A DNA stretch of 64,000 bases from Micavibrio_B sp044238965 (lineage in GTDB: Bacteria > Pseudomonadota > Alphaproteobacteria > Micavibrionales > Micavibrionaceae), in contig JBIICJ010000001.1 in NCBI GenBank assembly GCA_044238965.1, positions 8,960 to 72,959 of the forward strand, in the 5' to 3' direction. Positions within the stretch are counted from its first letter, which is position 1. The number at the start of each line of letters is the position of its first letter. A program made the translations under genes and the position numbers. This document shows, in pieces, positions 24,598 to 32,777 of this stretch. The notes beneath the pieces are model-generated. The model searched no databases, had not been told where the DNA came from, and was given only the letters and a program-made list of their open reading frames with translations.

Positions 24598-27500
24598 ATG
24601 GTTCGGCGTTTATCATTATTATCTTATCTTGTGGCAGGCGTGGCGATGTTGCCCTTATCGGCGGTATCGGCTGCGGATGTAACTGCGCGTGCAAACACAA
24701 TGGATGATTATACACGTATTGTATTAGATTTTGAAAAAACACCTTCATATATTGCCGATCAAAAATCATCATCATTAAAATTAACATTTCAAAATGAAAG
24801 TGATTTATCATCGGCGGCAAAATCAATTACTTCAGCGCCCCGTGTTGCCTCTGTTTTGGCAAACGATAAAAAGAATATTCAATTTACATTTTCAAATCCA
24901 AAAGAAATTAGACATTTTACCATTGGTAATCGTGTTATAATTGATGTGTATGGTGATCAGACGACGGCCGATCAAAAAACACCCGAACAAAAGATCGAAG
25001 ACAAGCCTGTAACTGCAACGGCTTCAGAAGAAAAAAAAGCCGATGAGACAAAGCTTGCGGTTAAGGAAGATATAAAAACCGAAACACCCGAACCAAAAAT
25101 TGACAAGGGTGCAGCTTTAATGACGATTGAATCGATTACCGATATTCAATTGGCTGTGTATCAATCGGGTTCATTGTTAAATATTGTTGTGAACCAGCCG
25201 AATTTTGCACCTGCGCCGCAAATAACAGGCGATAAATCCATTATTGAAAAAACCGGTAATGTTGATATTAAAAATTTTTTGAATGCAACAATGTTTGGTG
25301 TCAAAATTCCATCGGGCACTGTGGCGCGCGCCGAGGGCGGCGGAAAAAAATGGCGGATTATTTTATCATCATCGGATAAGAATGAATCATCTCCTATATC
25401 TTTATCGCGAGCGGGAGAACAATTAGTATGGGCTGTACCCAATACGGGTGCGCCGTTGACAGTGACCGACCCAGAATCGGGTGATGATGTGAAGTTAATC
25501 CCCGTATCAACAGCGCAATCATTTACAGGTGCATCCCAAAATTTTGTTGATATGAAATTATTACCCTCACAGGTTGGCATGGCCTTTGTGCCCAAGCGGG
25601 ATAATGTGAATGTTACTACAAAACCTGATAAAGTGATTATTGGCGATGGGCAATCTTTATCGATTTCATCGAAAATTAATCCGACGAAGACAGAAACACT
25701 ACCGCCCAAAGACGAACCAAAATCCAAAGATGATCAGGCACCTAAAACCGAGGCCGAATTAACGGCAGGTGAAACATTGCCAACAGAAGGTGATGAAGCG
25801 TCAAAACAAAAACCTGTCGCTGTGACCGATACCACGCGTTATTTTGATTTAGCAAAATGGCAACAAGGTGGTATTAAAAAATTAGAATCAAATCGCCAAA
25901 ATTTATTAAATGACTTTTTGAAAAAACCAATAGCGCAGCAGGCCGATACATTAATCTCACTCGTAAAATTGGAAATTGCCAATGGCATGGGCGCAGAGGC
26001 GCGTGGTTATTTAGATTATGCGACGGCCTTGGTTCCTGAATTAGAACCGACACCTACTGTGATGGCGTTATCGGGCGCGGTTGAAACATTGATGGGCCAT
26101 GATGATGATGCGTTTGCGTTATTCACAAATGAAAAATTGGCAAATAATGCAGAAATTCAAATGTGGCGCGCAGTATCATTGGCACGATTGGAAGATTGGG
26201 CACAGGCGGGTGAAAATATGCCAGCATATCCTGTTGTGCTCGAAACCTATCCACCCGTGACGCAAATTCCATTGGGGCTAACCTTGGCAGAAATTGCATT
26301 GCGTAATGGTAACCCCAGAGATGCCGATAAAATTTTGGAATTAATTAGTAAGCAAGATAAATCTATGTCAGATGCGGATCATGCGGCTATGGCCTATTTG
26401 CGCGGAGAATCAGATCGGCAAAAAGGAAAAGTTGCTGAAGCTAAAAAATTCTGGGAACCTTTGGCAACTGGTACAGATGATTTATATCGTGTCAAAGCGG
26501 GTTTATCATTGACGAATTTGCAATTGGATAAAAAAGAAATCACACCTGACGAAGCCATCGATCGATTAGAAGGGTTTCGTTATACATGGCGCGGTGATGA
26601 ATTGGAAACCGCCGTCAATTTCCGTTTGGGGCGTTTATATATTGAAAAAGGTGATGCGGTGAAAGGGTTAAACACACTGCGTCAAGCGGCATCATTGTCA
26701 CCGCAATCAGAACAAGCCACACAAATTACCGAATTGATGAAAACAACATTCAAAGATTTATTTTTAACCGAAAAAATAAATGACATTAGTCCTGTTGATG
26801 CGGTAACGGTGTATGAAGAATTCACTGAACTCACCCCCGCCGACGATGAAGGAAGCCAAATTTTAGAAAAATTATCGAGCCGTTTGGTCGATGTTGATCT
26901 ATTACCGCGCGCGGCCGCGATGTTACAGAAAAAAATTGACCAAGGGGCAACAGGATTAAATGGCGCGGAAACGGCGGCGCGTTTGGCCGATATTTTGGTG
27001 ATGGACAAAAACGCCGATAAAGCAATTGAGGCATTAAATAAAGCCGATGAATTATTAAAAGATGTACCTGTTGATCAATCGGCAAAAGTCAAAAAGCAAA
27101 TGGCAATGTTGCGGGCGCAGGCCTACGGCATTCAGAAAAAACCTGATCAAGCGTATGAAGCCCTGAGCCTTCTGGCGCAAGATGAAGATGTATTGCGTCT
27201 GCGTGCCGATATCGCATGGGATAATGAACGGTGGCAAGATTCCGCCGATGCGCTCGAGGCATTGGTACAAAAATCTGATCTATCGCCATCACGTCCTGTC
27301 ACTGATGATCAGGCGGAATTATTATTGAATTGGGCCATTGCGTTGCATAAGGCCGAAAATAAATTTGTTCTGGCTGATATTCGTGATCGGTTTTCAACTG
27401 CTATGGCGGCATCACCTTATAATGAAAAATTTGAAATTGTGACGCGGTCAAAACAAAATTCGGTTGTTGTGGATCGCGCTTCAATTGATCAAATTATCTC

Positions 27501-27705
27501 CGAGGTTGATATGTTTAAAAAAGCGGGAGAGAATGTCACAAAAACTGAGCCTGCGGTGGGTGTGCCGACAGACGCAGAAAAAGCAGCCGTATCTGCAGAA
27601 TCAAATGCAACGCCAGAGGAGCCTGCAGTAGATCAGGGTGAAGCCGATGTCGCGGGCGCGGATGGCGCAGCGGGCAATGAAGGTTCTAATACGTCCGCGC
27701 CGTGA
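24598..27705 (+). CDS. Large secreted TPR-repeat protein of the flagellar cluster
   Basis: 1035 residues. A signal peptide is likely to be cut after Ala25 (AVSA). An N-terminal beta-rich domain (about 26-120) resembles an AMIN-type fold, then come a Lys/Glu/Thr-rich linker, another beta-rich region (about 165-350), and from about 420 a long series of TPR-like helical pairs. The tail is acidic and Ala/Gly-rich. Such proteins stand in the same place in related flagellar clusters, but their function is not established; a periplasmic scaffold is plausible. The last 73 bases overlap fliP on the other strand. Confidence 0.75.
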   Translation: MVRRLSLLSYLVAGVAMLPLSAVSAADVTARANTMDDYTRIVLDFEKTPSYIADQKSSSLKLTFQNESDLSSAAKSITSAPRVASVLANDKKNIQFTFSNPKEIRHFTIGNRVIIDVYGDQTTADQKTPEQKIEDKPVTATASEEKKADETKLAVKEDIKTETPEPKIDKGAALMTIESITDIQLAVYQSGSLLNIVVNQPNFAPAPQITGDKSIIEKTGNVDIKNFLNATMFGVKIPSGTVARAEGGGKKWRIILSSSDKNESSPISLSRAGEQLVWAVPNTGAPLTVTDPESGDDVKLIPVSTAQSFTGASQNFVDMKLLPSQVGMAFVPKRDNVNVTTKPDKVIIGDGQSLSISSKINPTKTETLPPKDEPKSKDDQAPKTEAELTAGETLPTEGDEASKQKPVAVTDTTRYFDLAKWQQGGIKKLESNRQNLLNDFLKKPIAQQADTLISLVKLEIANGMGAEARGYLDYATALVPELEPTPTVMALSGAVETLMGHDDDAFALFTNEKLANNAEIQMWRAVSLARLEDWAQAGENMPAYPVVLETYPPVTQIPLGLTLAEIALRNGNPRDADKILELISKQDKSMSDADHAAMAYLRGESDRQKGKVAEAKKFWEPLATGTDDLYRVKAGLSLTNLQLDKKEITPDEAIDRLEGFRYTWRGDELETAVNFRLGRLYIEKGDAVKGLNTLRQAASLSPQSEQATQITELMKTTFKDLFLTEKINDISPVDAVTVYEEFTELTPADDEGSQILEKLSSRLVDVDLLPRAAAMLQKKIDQGATGLNGAETAARLADILVMDKNADKAIEALNKADELLKDVPVDQSAKVKKQMAMLRAQAYGIQKKPDQAYEALSLLAQDEDVLRLRADIAWDNERWQDSADALEALVQKSDLSPSRPVTDDQAELLLNWAIALHKAENKFVLADIRDRFSTAMAASPYNEKFEIVTRSKQNSVVVDRASIDQIISEVDMFKKAGENVTKTEPAVGVPTDAEKAAVSAESNATPEEPAVDQGEADVAGADGAAGNEGSNTSAP

Positions 27706-28496
27706 TCAAAACTTTGGATCAATGATCCTGCAACCAAATGCCATCCATCAACGAGCACAAAGAAAATAATTTTAAACGGCAGGGAAATTACAATCGGCGG
27801 TAACATCATCATCCCCATCGACATTAAAATAGATGATGTCACAATATCAATCACCAAAAATGGTAAGAACAACATAAACCCAATTTCAAACGCGCGGCGT
27901 AATTCCGAAATCATAAAGGCGGGTACGATGATTTGAAGCGGTGTTGCCATCGGTGTTTCGGGCGGTTTTGTTTCTGATACTTCCATGAACAGGCGTAAAT
28001 CTTGTTCGCGCACATGTTTCAACATGAATGCTTTAAATGGGTCTATTGACCGTTCAAACGCGGTCATTTCATCAATTTCTTCATTCATTAATGGTTTGAC
28101 GCCTTGGTTATATGCGGCCTCAAATGTTGGCGCCATGACAAAGAATGTTAAAAATAACGCGAGCGAAATCATCACTGTATTGGGCGGTGTTTGTTGTAAC
28201 CCGATGGCGGAACGCAGGAATGACAACACAACAATAATGCGCGTAAATGATGTCATCATAATTAAAATTGATGGCGCAAGTGATAAAACGGTGAGGAGTG
28301 CAACAGTTTGAATAACGCGTCCTGATACCGTGCCAGAATCACCGCCCATATCGAGCGATAAAACTTGCGCAAAAGCAGGATTGGTCAATGCAAAAAATAA
28401 TAAGAAACCAGATGACACGCCGAGCGCGATAATTGCGCGCATCACCCATGATTTTTTCGAAACGGTTTTTGTCATGGTGTTTGTTTCAGATGTCAT
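27633..28496 (-). CDS. fliP: Flagellar export gate protein FliP
   Basis: 287 residues with a signal peptide cut near AFA at residues 41-43, as in other FliP proteins, then four membrane helices. Signature segments SILIMMTSFTRIIVVLSFLR and the C-terminal MMMLPPIVISLPFKIIFFVL are clear. FliP, FliQ and FliR form the helical export pore. A Pro/Ala/Ser-rich tail of about 20 residues extends past the family's usual end and is encoded opposite the end of the TPR gene. It overlaps fliO by four bases. Confidence 0.96.
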   Translation of the reverse strand: MTSETNTMTKTVSKKSWVMRAIIALGVSSGFLLFFALTNPAFAQVLSLDMGGDSGTVSGRVIQTVALLTVLSLAPSILIMMTSFTRIIVVLSFLRSAIGLQQTPPNTVMISLALFLTFFVMAPTFEAAYNQGVKPLMNEEIDEMTAFERSIDPFKAFMLKHVREQDLRLFMEVSETKPPETPMATPLQIIVPAFMISELRRAFEIGFMLFLPFLVIDIVTSSILMSMGMMMLPPIVISLPFKIIFFVLVDGWHLVAGSLIQSFDHGADVLEPSLPAAPSAPATSASP

Positions 28497-28792
28497 GCGC
28501 TTGTCTCATTGTTTTGTGGCGGTGGCGTAATGTTTGACTCCACTACAGTTTCACCCGAAGGGCCGAGAATGACAAGATGTTCCGTATCATTATCCCGTTT
28601 GATCAAAACGGCTTTATGGCGGGAATCGAGATATAAAATTTCTGAAATCTTTAAACGGCGTTTTGTACTTGCGGTTAAGGTTCCAATCGTACCGCCCGCA
28701 GACAGGCGTTTGAGGATAATATAAAGCCCCCCCATCAATGCCAAAACAAATAATAGGGCCATTAAAAAACGGATGTAATCTGTGGGTTCCAT
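28493..28792 (-). CDS. fliO: Flagellar protein FliO
   Basis: 99 residues. An N-terminal membrane helix (about 8-27), a small cytoplasmic domain with LKISEILYLDSRHKAVLIKRD and HLVILGPSGETVVE, and a short Pro/Asn tail are all typical of FliO, which helps the FliP ring assemble. It precedes fliP with a four-base overlap and follows the FlhB-like gene by 27 bases. Confidence 0.9.
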   Translation of the reverse strand: MEPTDYIRFLMALLFVLALMGGLYIILKRLSAGGTIGTLTASTKRRLKISEILYLDSRHKAVLIKRDNDTEHLVILGPSGETVVESNITPPPQNNETSA

Positions 28793-28819
28793 AGATAAGG
28801 TCGTTCCTCAGTTTGAGAA

Positions 28820-29230
28820 TCAGAGTTGTTTCGTATCATCGAGAATAGCATTAAACGGGTCGGGTTCGCCATTGGCTCTGTACACATAAGATAAGACTTC
28901 GGCGACTGATAAAAACGCCTCGGACGGGATGGGACTGTCCAATTCGACCTGTGCCAACATTTCGGCAAGAGCGGAATCCTCCCGCACCTTGATGCCTTGG
29001 TCAAAGGCAATTTGCAAAATTTGCTCGGCAAGTTTTCCCCGTCCCGCCGCCGCAATGCGGGGCAAATCGCCCGTTTCAGGGTCAAAATTGATGGCAACGG
29101 CGGTCGCACGTTTCGGTTTTTCCTTTATATTTAAAGGGCTTAGCCCATTTTCGCCGTCCGTTTGGCGCAAAACGGGCGTCCCGTCATCCATACGGTCAAG
29201 GGGTGGGTTTTGGGGCGGTGTTTTTGGCAT
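28820..29230 (-). CDS. FlhB C-terminal-domain paralogue (FlhX/YlqH type)
   Basis: 136 residues with no membrane segment. Residues about 43-125 match the part of the FlhB cytoplasmic domain after the autocleavage site (AVAINFDPETGDLPRIAAAG, IKVREDSALAEMLAQVELDSPIP). The NPTH site itself is absent. Such stand-alone proteins can substitute for the released FlhB fragment in some bacteria. It starts 69 bases from flgB on the opposite strand; its ATG overlaps the sigma-54 promoter of flgB. It heads the fliO-fliP operon. Confidence 0.85.
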   Translation of the reverse strand: MPKTPPQNPPLDRMDDGTPVLRQTDGENGLSPLNIKEKPKRATAVAINFDPETGDLPRIAAAGRGKLAEQILQIAFDQGIKVREDSALAEMLAQVELDSPIPSEAFLSVAEVLSYVYRANGEPDPFNAILDDTKQL

Positions 29231-29240
29231 GAAACCTGCA
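29225..29240 (+). promoter_or_regulatory. Sigma-54-type promoter for the flgB operon
   Basis: TGGCATG, four bases, then CTGCA, with GG at 29226-29227 and GC at 29238-29239, the required 12-base spacing. One position differs in each element. It lies 60 bases before flgB and covers the start codon of the divergent FlhB-like gene. Confidence 0.65.
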
Positions 29241-29299
29241 AATATTTTTTATGAACTTAAACCATAAGCCATAAAGGCCATTAAGTCGAGGTAGGGAAC

Positions 29300-29719
29300 A
29301 TGACAACGGAAAATATCGGCCTGTTTCAAGCAATGGGCGCCAAATTAAAATATTTGGATCAACGCCAAAAGGTGATTTCACAGAATATCGCCAATGCGGA
29401 CACACCAGAATACAAGGCCAGAGACTTAACCAAGGTTGATTTCGGTACAGTTTTGAAAAAGGTTCAACATGATAGCGATAAAGTTCCACCTGTGCGCATG
29501 GCGGCAACAAATCCAAACCATTTACCATTGCCAAGCGATATCGATAACGCGCGTATCAATAAACAAAAAATGGTTTATGAAACTGCGCCTGATAAAAACG
29601 GCGTTGTGATGGAAGAGCAATTGGTCAAAGCGAACGATGTGCAGATGAATTACACATTGATGCTGAATTTATATAAATCAAACATCGATATGATGAGATC
29701 TGCAATAGGTCGCCGATAA
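29300..29719 (+). CDS. flgB: Flagellar proximal rod protein FlgB
   Basis: 139 residues with the rod motif KVISQNIANADTPEYKARD near 30-48 and the C-terminal NYTLMLNLYKSNIDMMRSAIGR helix. FlgB sits at the base of the rod next to FliE. A GA-rich binding site lies before the ATG. It starts the flgB-flgC-fliE-fliQ-fliR-flhB run. Confidence 0.95.
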   Translation: MTTENIGLFQAMGAKLKYLDQRQKVISQNIANADTPEYKARDLTKVDFGTVLKKVQHDSDKVPPVRMAATNPNHLPLPSDIDNARINKQKMVYETAPDKNGVVMEEQLVKANDVQMNYTLMLNLYKSNIDMMRSAIGRR

Positions 29720-29744
29720 GAATTAGGGATAGGGAGATAAAGAT

Positions 29745-30161
29745 ATGTCAGATACTATGTTTTCAACATTAGCCGTTTCAAGCGCAGGCATGAGAGCACA
29801 AAGCGAGCGTGTGCGTGTTATTTCACAAAATATTGCCAATTCCGACACCACTGCTGAACAACCTGGCCAAGATCCATATCGTCGCCAATTAATCACTTTT
29901 AAATCACAATTAGACAAAAATTTAGGCGCAGAAATAGTGCGCGTCAAAAACGTAACCGAAGACCAAAAAACAGATTTTCGTACCAAATATATGCCAGGTC
30001 ATCCCGCCGCAGACGAAAATGGTTATGTGCAAATGCCAAACGTGAATTCATTGGTGGAAACCATGGATATGCGCGAGGCCACCCGTTCATATGAGGCGAA
30101 TATGGGTATGTTTACCCAAAGTCGCGATATGATGACCCGTACAATTGATCTGTTACGTTAA
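29745..30161 (+). CDS. flgC: Flagellar proximal rod protein FlgC
   Basis: 138 residues, standard length, with the N-terminal rod motif RVISQNIANSDTT and the C-terminal MDMREATRSYEANMGMFTQS typical of FlgC. GGGAG lies eight bases before the ATG. It follows flgB by 25 bases and precedes fliE by 47. Confidence 0.95.
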   Translation: MSDTMFSTLAVSSAGMRAQSERVRVISQNIANSDTTAEQPGQDPYRRQLITFKSQLDKNLGAEIVRVKNVTEDQKTDFRTKYMPGHPAADENGYVQMPNVNSLVETMDMREATRSYEANMGMFTQSRDMMTRTIDLLR

Positions 30162-30208
30162 CATTTTTATGATACAATGTTTAGAATCGAAATAAACAGG
30201 AGACCCAC

Positions 30209-30520
30209 ATGGTTGATCAAATTGCAAATCCTCTAGCTGGTGCAAAAGCTTATGGTGCGGCCAAAGGCCTTGGTGGCGCCACATCATCAGAGGCAGCCCA
30301 AGGTGTTTCATTCGGTGATTTATTGGGTAATGGGGTTCAAAGTGCCATTGATACCATGAAAAATTCAGAAAAAGTGTCCGCCGATGCCGTTGTGGGTAAG
30401 GCGAATTTATTGGATGTTACCGCCGCCGTATCATCAGCAAAATTAACACTTGATACTGTTGTGGCTGTTCGTGACAATGTGATCGAAGCCTATCAACGCA
30501 TGATGCAAATGCCGATTTAA
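30209..30520 (+). CDS. fliE: Flagellar hook-basal body protein FliE
   Basis: 103 residues, helical. The conserved core (SFGDLLGNGVQSAIDTMKNSEKVSADAVVGK) and the C-terminal VVAVRDNVIEAYQRMMQMPI match FliE, the adaptor between the MS-ring and the rod. AGGAG lies six bases before the ATG. Confidence 0.95.
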   Translation: MVDQIANPLAGAKAYGAAKGLGGATSSEAAQGVSFGDLLGNGVQSAIDTMKNSEKVSADAVVGKANLLDVTAAVSSAKLTLDTVVAVRDNVIEAYQRMMQMPI

Positions 30521-30584
30521 TAGGTAAGAATAGGGTTGCCAAATCCCCTAGGCAGATTGCCCTGATTCTGTTACGATTTTATTT

Positions 30585-30851
30585 ATGAACGAACAAGAAG
30601 TCATTGATCTCCTTCGCGAAGCCATTTGGTTGTCTATCAAATTGGGTGCACCCGTGATGATGGTGGGGTTGATTGTGGGTGTGGCGATTGCATTGCTTCA
30701 GGCGCTGACCCAAGTACAGGAAATGACTTTGGTTTTTGTTCCCAAAATTTTGATGATTTTCTTGGCGATGTTCTTGATGTTGCCCGCCTTTACGACAACA
30801 CTCATTGAATTCATGAATATGATTGCTGATCGCATTGTGCAAATAAAATGA
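30585..30851 (+). CDS. fliQ: Flagellar export gate protein FliQ
   Basis: 88 residues with two membrane helices (about 15-38 and 50-72) and the motif VGVAIALLQALTQVQEMTL. Four FliQ subunits join FliP and FliR in the export pore. No strong ribosome binding site is seen. The stop overlaps the fliR start by four bases. Confidence 0.95.
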   Translation: MNEQEVIDLLREAIWLSIKLGAPVMMVGLIVGVAIALLQALTQVQEMTLVFVPKILMIFLAMFLMLPAFTTTLIEFMNMIADRIVQIK

Positions 30852-31630
30852 ATGAACTTGAGACATTTCTCACAACTGGTGTTTTTTCGTTTCTATTAAC
30901 CTTCGTGCGTGTGGGCACGATCATTATGATCATGCCAGGGATCAGTAATACCTATGTACCTACACCTGTCAGGTTATTGTTTTCACTTGGGTTGACGTTG
31001 GTGATGGCCCCTTTTGTAAACCGATTTTTACCTGCCGAAATTCCCGCATCAAATATATTATTTGTCATGTTAACAGTTGAATTCTTAATTGGCGCATTTA
31101 TTGGAACCATAGCCCGCGTTTTAATAGCTGCGTTAGATACTGCTGGTATGATTGTTTCAACACAATCATCCCTTGCCAATGCTCAATTATTTAATCCTGC
31201 CTTTGCTTCACAAGGATCGATCATTGGATCTTTTTTAACCTTAACGGGTATTTTGTTGTTGTTCACGACAGATTTATATCATTTCTTATTAATTGGAATT
31301 TTGCGCAGTTACGAGATTTTCCCCATCGGGGTTATGCCTGATATTTCAGATCTCACAAAAACAATGATAGATGCTGTTGCTGCATCATTTATGGTGGGAA
31401 TTCAAATTACCGCGCCATTTTTGATTATTATTTTAATCATGTATGTATCAATGGCTGTTATGTCGAAATTAATGCCAGCGGTGCAAGTATTTATGATCGC
31501 AATCCCTTTGCAAATTTTATTGTCGCTCTTTATCCTCATGGGTGTTGTTTCCGCCATGATGCTGGTGTGGTTAGGACAATATGAGCAAGGTATGAGTTTA
31601 TTCACCTTTATTGGCGATGCAAAGGGATAG
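30848..31630 (+). CDS. fliR: Flagellar export gate protein FliR
   Basis: 260 residues with about six membrane helices, an early FVRVGTIIMIMPG segment and the central AALDTAGMIVSTQSSLANAQ loop characteristic of FliR. It overlaps fliQ by four bases and is followed by flhB after three bases. Confidence 0.95.
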   Translation: MNELETFLTTGVFSFLLTFVRVGTIIMIMPGISNTYVPTPVRLLFSLGLTLVMAPFVNRFLPAEIPASNILFVMLTVEFLIGAFIGTIARVLIAALDTAGMIVSTQSSLANAQLFNPAFASQGSIIGSFLTLTGILLLFTTDLYHFLLIGILRSYEIFPIGVMPDISDLTKTMIDAVAASFMVGIQITAPFLIIILIMYVSMAVMSKLMPAVQVFMIAIPLQILLSLFILMGVVSAMMLVWLGQYEQGMSLFTFIGDAKG

Positions 31631-31633
31631 ATC

Positions 31634-32722
31634 ATGTCAGAAGGTCAAAACGAAGACGATTCCTCAAAAACCGAAGACCCTTCCCAGAAAAAATTAGAGG
31701 ATGCACGCCAAAAAGGACAGGTGGCACAATCCAAAGAAATGGGAATGTGGATTGTCCTATTAATGGTGACATTAATCATCGCGGTGGGATCTGGGCCTTT
31801 GTTCACGGCCATGAATGAATATTTGCGCGGATATTTCGAACGCGCAGGGCAAATGCCAACGGGTATTGGCGGTATTGCATCCATCTTAACTGATATGTTT
31901 TTGAAAACATTAGGGTTTGTGGCAATACCATTTATCTTATTAATGGTGGCGTCATATTTAGGAACATTTGTACAAATTGGTTTCTTAATCGCACCCGAAG
32001 TTATTAAACCTGAATTCTCAAAAATTTCGATCTTCAAAGGTTTCAAACGATTATTTTCCATGAAATCAATCGTGGAGTTAATCAAAGGTATTGTAAAATT
32101 AGTTGTTGTAGGCATTGTGACTTATGTATTAATTCAGCCTTATTTTGCAGGCATTGAGCACACGGTAAATCAAACAATGGGTGTGTTGCTTGAGGATATT
32201 TATACGCTTACCATTAAAGTTTTGCTCGGTATCTTGATTGTTTTATTTTTTATGGCGCTTGCTGATTTATTGTACCAGCGATGGGAATTTAACAAACAAA
32301 TGCGCATGACCAAGCAAGAAGTCAAAGACGAATATAAACAAACCGAGGGTGATCCATACGTTAAAGGTAAATTAAAACAAATGCGTATGGATAAGGCGCG
32401 TATCCGTATGATGGCGAACGTGCCCAAGGCCGATGTGATTATCACCAACCCGACGCACTTTGCGATTGCCCTGAAATATGATCCTGAAAAATCTGATGCG
32501 CCAACTGTGATTGCCAAGGGGGTTGATGAACTTGCGCTTCGCATTCGTGAAGTTGCTAAGGAACATGATATTATTATCTATGAAAATCCACCACTTGCGC
32601 GGTCATTATATGATCTGGTTGATTTAGATGAAGCCATTCCCCAAGAATTATATAAGGCAGTGGCCGAGGTTATCACCTTCGTTTATCAGAAAAAGGGCAA
32701 ACTGAAACCGCGAACGACTTAA
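31634..32722 (+). CDS. flhB: Flagellar export switch protein FlhB
   Basis: 362 residues: an N-terminal charged segment with EDPSQKKLEDARQKGQ, four membrane helices, and a cytoplasmic domain with the autocleavage site Asn272-Pro-Thr-His275. Cleavage there changes export from hook to filament proteins, on a signal from FliK. A full-length FlhB and the separate C-terminal paralogue at 28820-29230 are present in the same window. It precedes cckA by 55 bases. Confidence 0.97.
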   Translation: MSEGQNEDDSSKTEDPSQKKLEDARQKGQVAQSKEMGMWIVLLMVTLIIAVGSGPLFTAMNEYLRGYFERAGQMPTGIGGIASILTDMFLKTLGFVAIPFILLMVASYLGTFVQIGFLIAPEVIKPEFSKISIFKGFKRLFSMKSIVELIKGIVKLVVVGIVTYVLIQPYFAGIEHTVNQTMGVLLEDIYTLTIKVLLGILIVLFFMALADLLYQRWEFNKQMRMTKQEVKDEYKQTEGDPYVKGKLKQMRMDKARIRMMANVPKADVIITNPTHFAIALKYDPEKSDAPTVIAKGVDELALRIREVAKEHDIIIYENPPLARSLYDLVDLDEAIPQELYKAVAEVITFVYQKKGKLKPRTT

Positions 32723-32777
32723 AAGAGATTGGCGAACAGGGGTTTAAAAACCTGCGTGAATCTGGCAATCTAAAGAT

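Noticed and set aside
25161..25727. 188-codon minus-strand frame inside the TPR gene
   Set aside because: Wholly within a gene with clear signal peptide and repeats; no recognisable motif or start signal.
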